This document shows, piece by piece, positions 20,927 through 21,626 of a DNA stretch of 21,626 nt. The translations under genes and the position numbers were made by a program. The first letter of the stretch is position 1; each line of letters opens with the position of its first letter. Below the pieces are notes generated by a model. That model ran no database searches. It was not told where the DNA came from and was given only the letters and a program-made list of their open reading frames with translations. Origin of the DNA: JAUQQI01 sp040289115 (GTDB taxonomy: Bacteria > Chloroflexota > Dehalococcoidia > JAUQQI01); assembly GCA_040289115.1 (NCBI GenBank), contig PSKS01000042.1:1-21626 (forward strand). The letters run 5' to 3'.

Positions 20927-21626
20927 GTGAACTCCCTGGGGCTTCTTTTTGTTGGGGCATATCTGCTGCGCCTGGCGGCTGCGGCCGCCGGCACCTTGAT
21001 CAATTTAAAGTTCGGCGCCCTGGATGCCACTGGCTTCCACCACGTAAAGGCTTCGTCCCTCGGCTTTGCTATTGCCGGCTTCTACGTGGCTGAGCTGCTC
21101 AGCGCTCCCATCTCCGGAACCCTAAGCGACCTCTGGGGCCGACGCCGGCCCCTCCTCTTAGGCCCAGCATTCGGCATCATCGCAATCCCCTTCGTGGCCC
21201 TCTCCAATGCCCTCCTCGGGGTCTTCGCCGCCAAGCTCTGCCAGGGCCTCTCGGCCGGGGTTTCCACCCCGCCGATGCTAAGCATCCTGGCCGACGAAGC
21301 CGGCGAGGACGAGGCCCGGCGGGGCCGGGTCATGGCCATCTTTGAGGCTGCCACCGTCCTCGGGCTGGGGAGCGGGGTCGTCGCCGCCGGCTTCCTCTGG
21401 GACCTTTTGCACACCTGGGCCTTCGGGCCAGTGGCTGGCCTCTACGGTCTGAGCCTCCTGGCCCTGATGACGGTCCCCACCCACCGCCCTATAACGGCCG
21501 GAGTTGGCCACTGGCGGCTTAAGGAGCTCATCACAAGCCTTCGCCACATCCTGGGTCTGGCCCCCGCCTGGGTTGCCGTCAACGCCGTGGTCGGCGTTTG
21601 GCTCAGCCACGCCGCCTTCCAGCTGA
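20927..21626 (+). CDS. MFS transporter (3'-truncated by window end)
   Basis: An inner-membrane major facilitator transporter; 233 codons are visible and the frame is open at the right edge. The first helix (SLGLLFVGAYLLRLAAAAAGTLI) and later helices are hydrophobic, and the loop between helices 2 and 3 carries the MFS motif A, SGTLSDLWGRRRPLLLGP. A further RRGRVMAIFEAATVLGLGSG segment resembles the region around helices 4-5 of drug-type carriers. The start is GTG 20927, with GGAGG 7 bases upstream. The TGA at the last three bases of the window is out of frame. Substrate is unknown. It has its own TATAAT promoter, 52 bases after dinB. Confidence 0.9.
   Translation, partial: MNSLGLLFVGAYLLRLAAAAAGTLINLKFGALDATGFHHVKASSLGFAIAGFYVAELLSAPISGTLSDLWGRRRPLLLGPAFGIIAIPFVALSNALLGVFAAKLCQGLSAGVSTPPMLSILADEAGEDEARRGRVMAIFEAATVLGLGSGVVAAGFLWDLLHTWAFGPVAGLYGLSLLALMTVPTHRPITAGVGHWRLKELITSLRHILGLAPAWVAVNAVVGVWLSHAAFQL

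Noticed and set aside
1..21626. CRISPR arrays, tRNA or rRNA genes, and intact insertion sequences
   Set aside because: No regularly spaced repeats, cloverleaf-like stretches, rRNA segments or transposase motifs were seen while reading both strands.

Overview
The window is 21.6 kb of GC-rich, densely coding bacterial chromosome with strong Shine-Dalgarno sites (GGAGG type), frequent GTG starts and TATAAT-like -10 boxes. Family content suggests an uncultivated, perhaps thermophilic member of the Chloroflexota: a STAND-type ATPase with a C-terminal helix-turn-helix, an unorthodox Nramp relative, DUF4383, a GldA/F/G-DUF4340 transporter operon, and rpsP-khpA-rimM. This taxonomic guess is an inference from gene content, since no rRNA or strongly diagnostic marker is present. 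There are no tRNA or rRNA genes, CRISPR arrays or intact insertion sequences.

Left part (1-7638). A 5'-truncated oligopeptide-type ABC substrate-binding lipoprotein ends in a clean hairpin. A 682-aa multidomain ATPase regulator follows. Convergent to it is a minus-strand operon of four envelope proteins: a helical lipoprotein, a DUF4383 membrane protein, a secreted four-cysteine protein and a small polytopic membrane protein. Its promoter region carries two direct repeats 22 bp apart. Upstream, also on the minus strand, is a solitary N-methylhydantoinase B (hyuB) with no hyuA beside it.

Middle part (7639-15666). An OmpR-type response regulator and its histidine kinase diverge from hyuB across only 33 bp. 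They run into a decayed locus where the N-terminus of a CaiB-type CoA-transferase is joined to the C-terminal half of a LivF ATPase, with a 9-bp tandem duplication at the joint. Next, all on the minus strand and listed upstream to downstream, come a COG2187-type phosphotransferase whose C-terminal P-loop is degenerate, a TatA-like protein, and the four-gene GldA-GldF-GldG-DUF4340 operon.

Right part (15667-21626). A large Nramp-like transporter with atypical metal-site motifs is broken by a +1 frameshift and followed by an unlisted 31-aa single-helix membrane protein and a strong hairpin. Then rpsP-khpA-rimM (without trmD) converges on a class I glutamine synthetase across a 35-bp palindromic terminator. 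A DinB-superfamily gene diverges from glnA, with a 19-bp perfect palindrome overlapping the dinB-side promoter. An MFS transporter with a similar palindrome-plus-TATAAT arrangement runs off the right edge.

The most interesting material is the small protein paired with the Nramp-like carrier, the deletion-type joint at about 10.13 kb, the tandem operator-like repeats before the envelope operon, the multidomain ATPase, and the two palindromic promoters. I see no obvious defence island or biosynthetic cluster.
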